Of a DNA stretch of 64,000 nucleotides, positions 63,990 through 64,000 are shown one piece after another; the first letter of the stretch is position 1; each line of letters begins with the position of its first letter. Under the pieces are notes generated by a model. It searched no databases. It had not been told where the DNA came from and saw only the letters and a list, made by a program, of their open reading frames with translations. This DNA is from Microbulbifer sp. ALW1. GTDB taxonomy: Bacteria > Pseudomonadota > Gammaproteobacteria > Pseudomonadales > Cellvibrionaceae. Made by a program: the position numbers and the translations under genes. The stretch lies in contig NZ_CP047569.1 in NCBI RefSeq assembly GCF_009903625.1, positions 2,272,501-2,336,500 on the forward strand. Reading direction: 5' to 3'.

Positions 63990-64000
63990 GTTTTTCTACA

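Larger units (their letters stand above)
62226..64000 (+). mobile_element. IS1182-family insertion sequence
   Basis: Terminal inverted repeats TGTAGAAAAAC (62226-62236) and GTTTTTCTACA (63990-64000) are perfectly matched over 11 nt and enclose a single transposase gene. The right repeat ends on the last base of the window, giving 1,775 bp, a normal size for the family. It begins two nt after the last attC core. A target duplication cannot be checked because the right flank is outside the window. Confidence 0.88.

Overview
The window reads as a chromosome segment of a marine-type gammaproteobacterium. It has a 23S-5S-tRNA-Leu block, a complete cbb3 oxidase locus (ccoNOQP-GHIS) and the order nadC, DUF1631, ampD, ampE that I recall from Pseudomonas. 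I lean towards the Cellvibrionales (Microbulbifer-like), from general protein character only; no search was run.

Backbone, 1-45.6 kb. An rRNA operon end and tRNA-Leu(CAA) are followed by queA-tgt-secD-secF (tRNA queuosine modification and Sec export; yajC is missing between tgt and secD). Next come a secreted esterase, RNase T, dihydroorotase (pyrC), argG and the cbb3 oxidase with its assembly genes. An envelope group follows: an ICMT-like membrane methyltransferase, a GT-C-like glycosyltransferase, GtrA and a GT2 polyprenyl-phosphate transferase. Then come nadC, two tandem DUF1631 paralogues, ampD-ampE, a PLP dehydratase, a PEBP-like protein and AmpG. The peptidoglycan-recycling genes ampD, ampE and ampG therefore lie within 5 kb. 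The backbone ends with an alkyltransferase-like protein, a DUF481 protein, an SDR reductase, Cfa, FxsA and groES-groEL.

Accessory region, 45.6-64 kb. Directly behind groEL, sharing its terminator, lies a chromosomal integron. A convergent integrase gene (intI) carries a LexA-type box upstream, and a candidate attI follows. The array has 19 cassettes, all on the + strand, each ending in an attC site. Most attC sites are about 117-120 or 144-145 bp; two are shorter (94 and 58 bp). Most cassettes encode short exported or membrane proteins with no recognisable function. Exceptions are a zinc-ribbon/HEPN-like protein, a CaCA-family antiporter and a DUF4272 protein. Two adjacent cassettes have no convincing ORF and share conserved hairpins.

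Three IS110/IS1111-type elements have inserted at the same point of three attC sites, just after the TAACAA of the R'' core. Each carries 187-223 nt of non-coding DNA upstream of its transposase. Inside it lies a conserved block, AAAGACCG-N-TAACAAG, that repeats the attC target core. This is what a target guide in an IS110-type bridge RNA would look like and is the most interesting signal here. A 221-bp tandem duplication sits against one of these elements. An IS1182-family element closes the window; its right inverted repeat ends on the last base.
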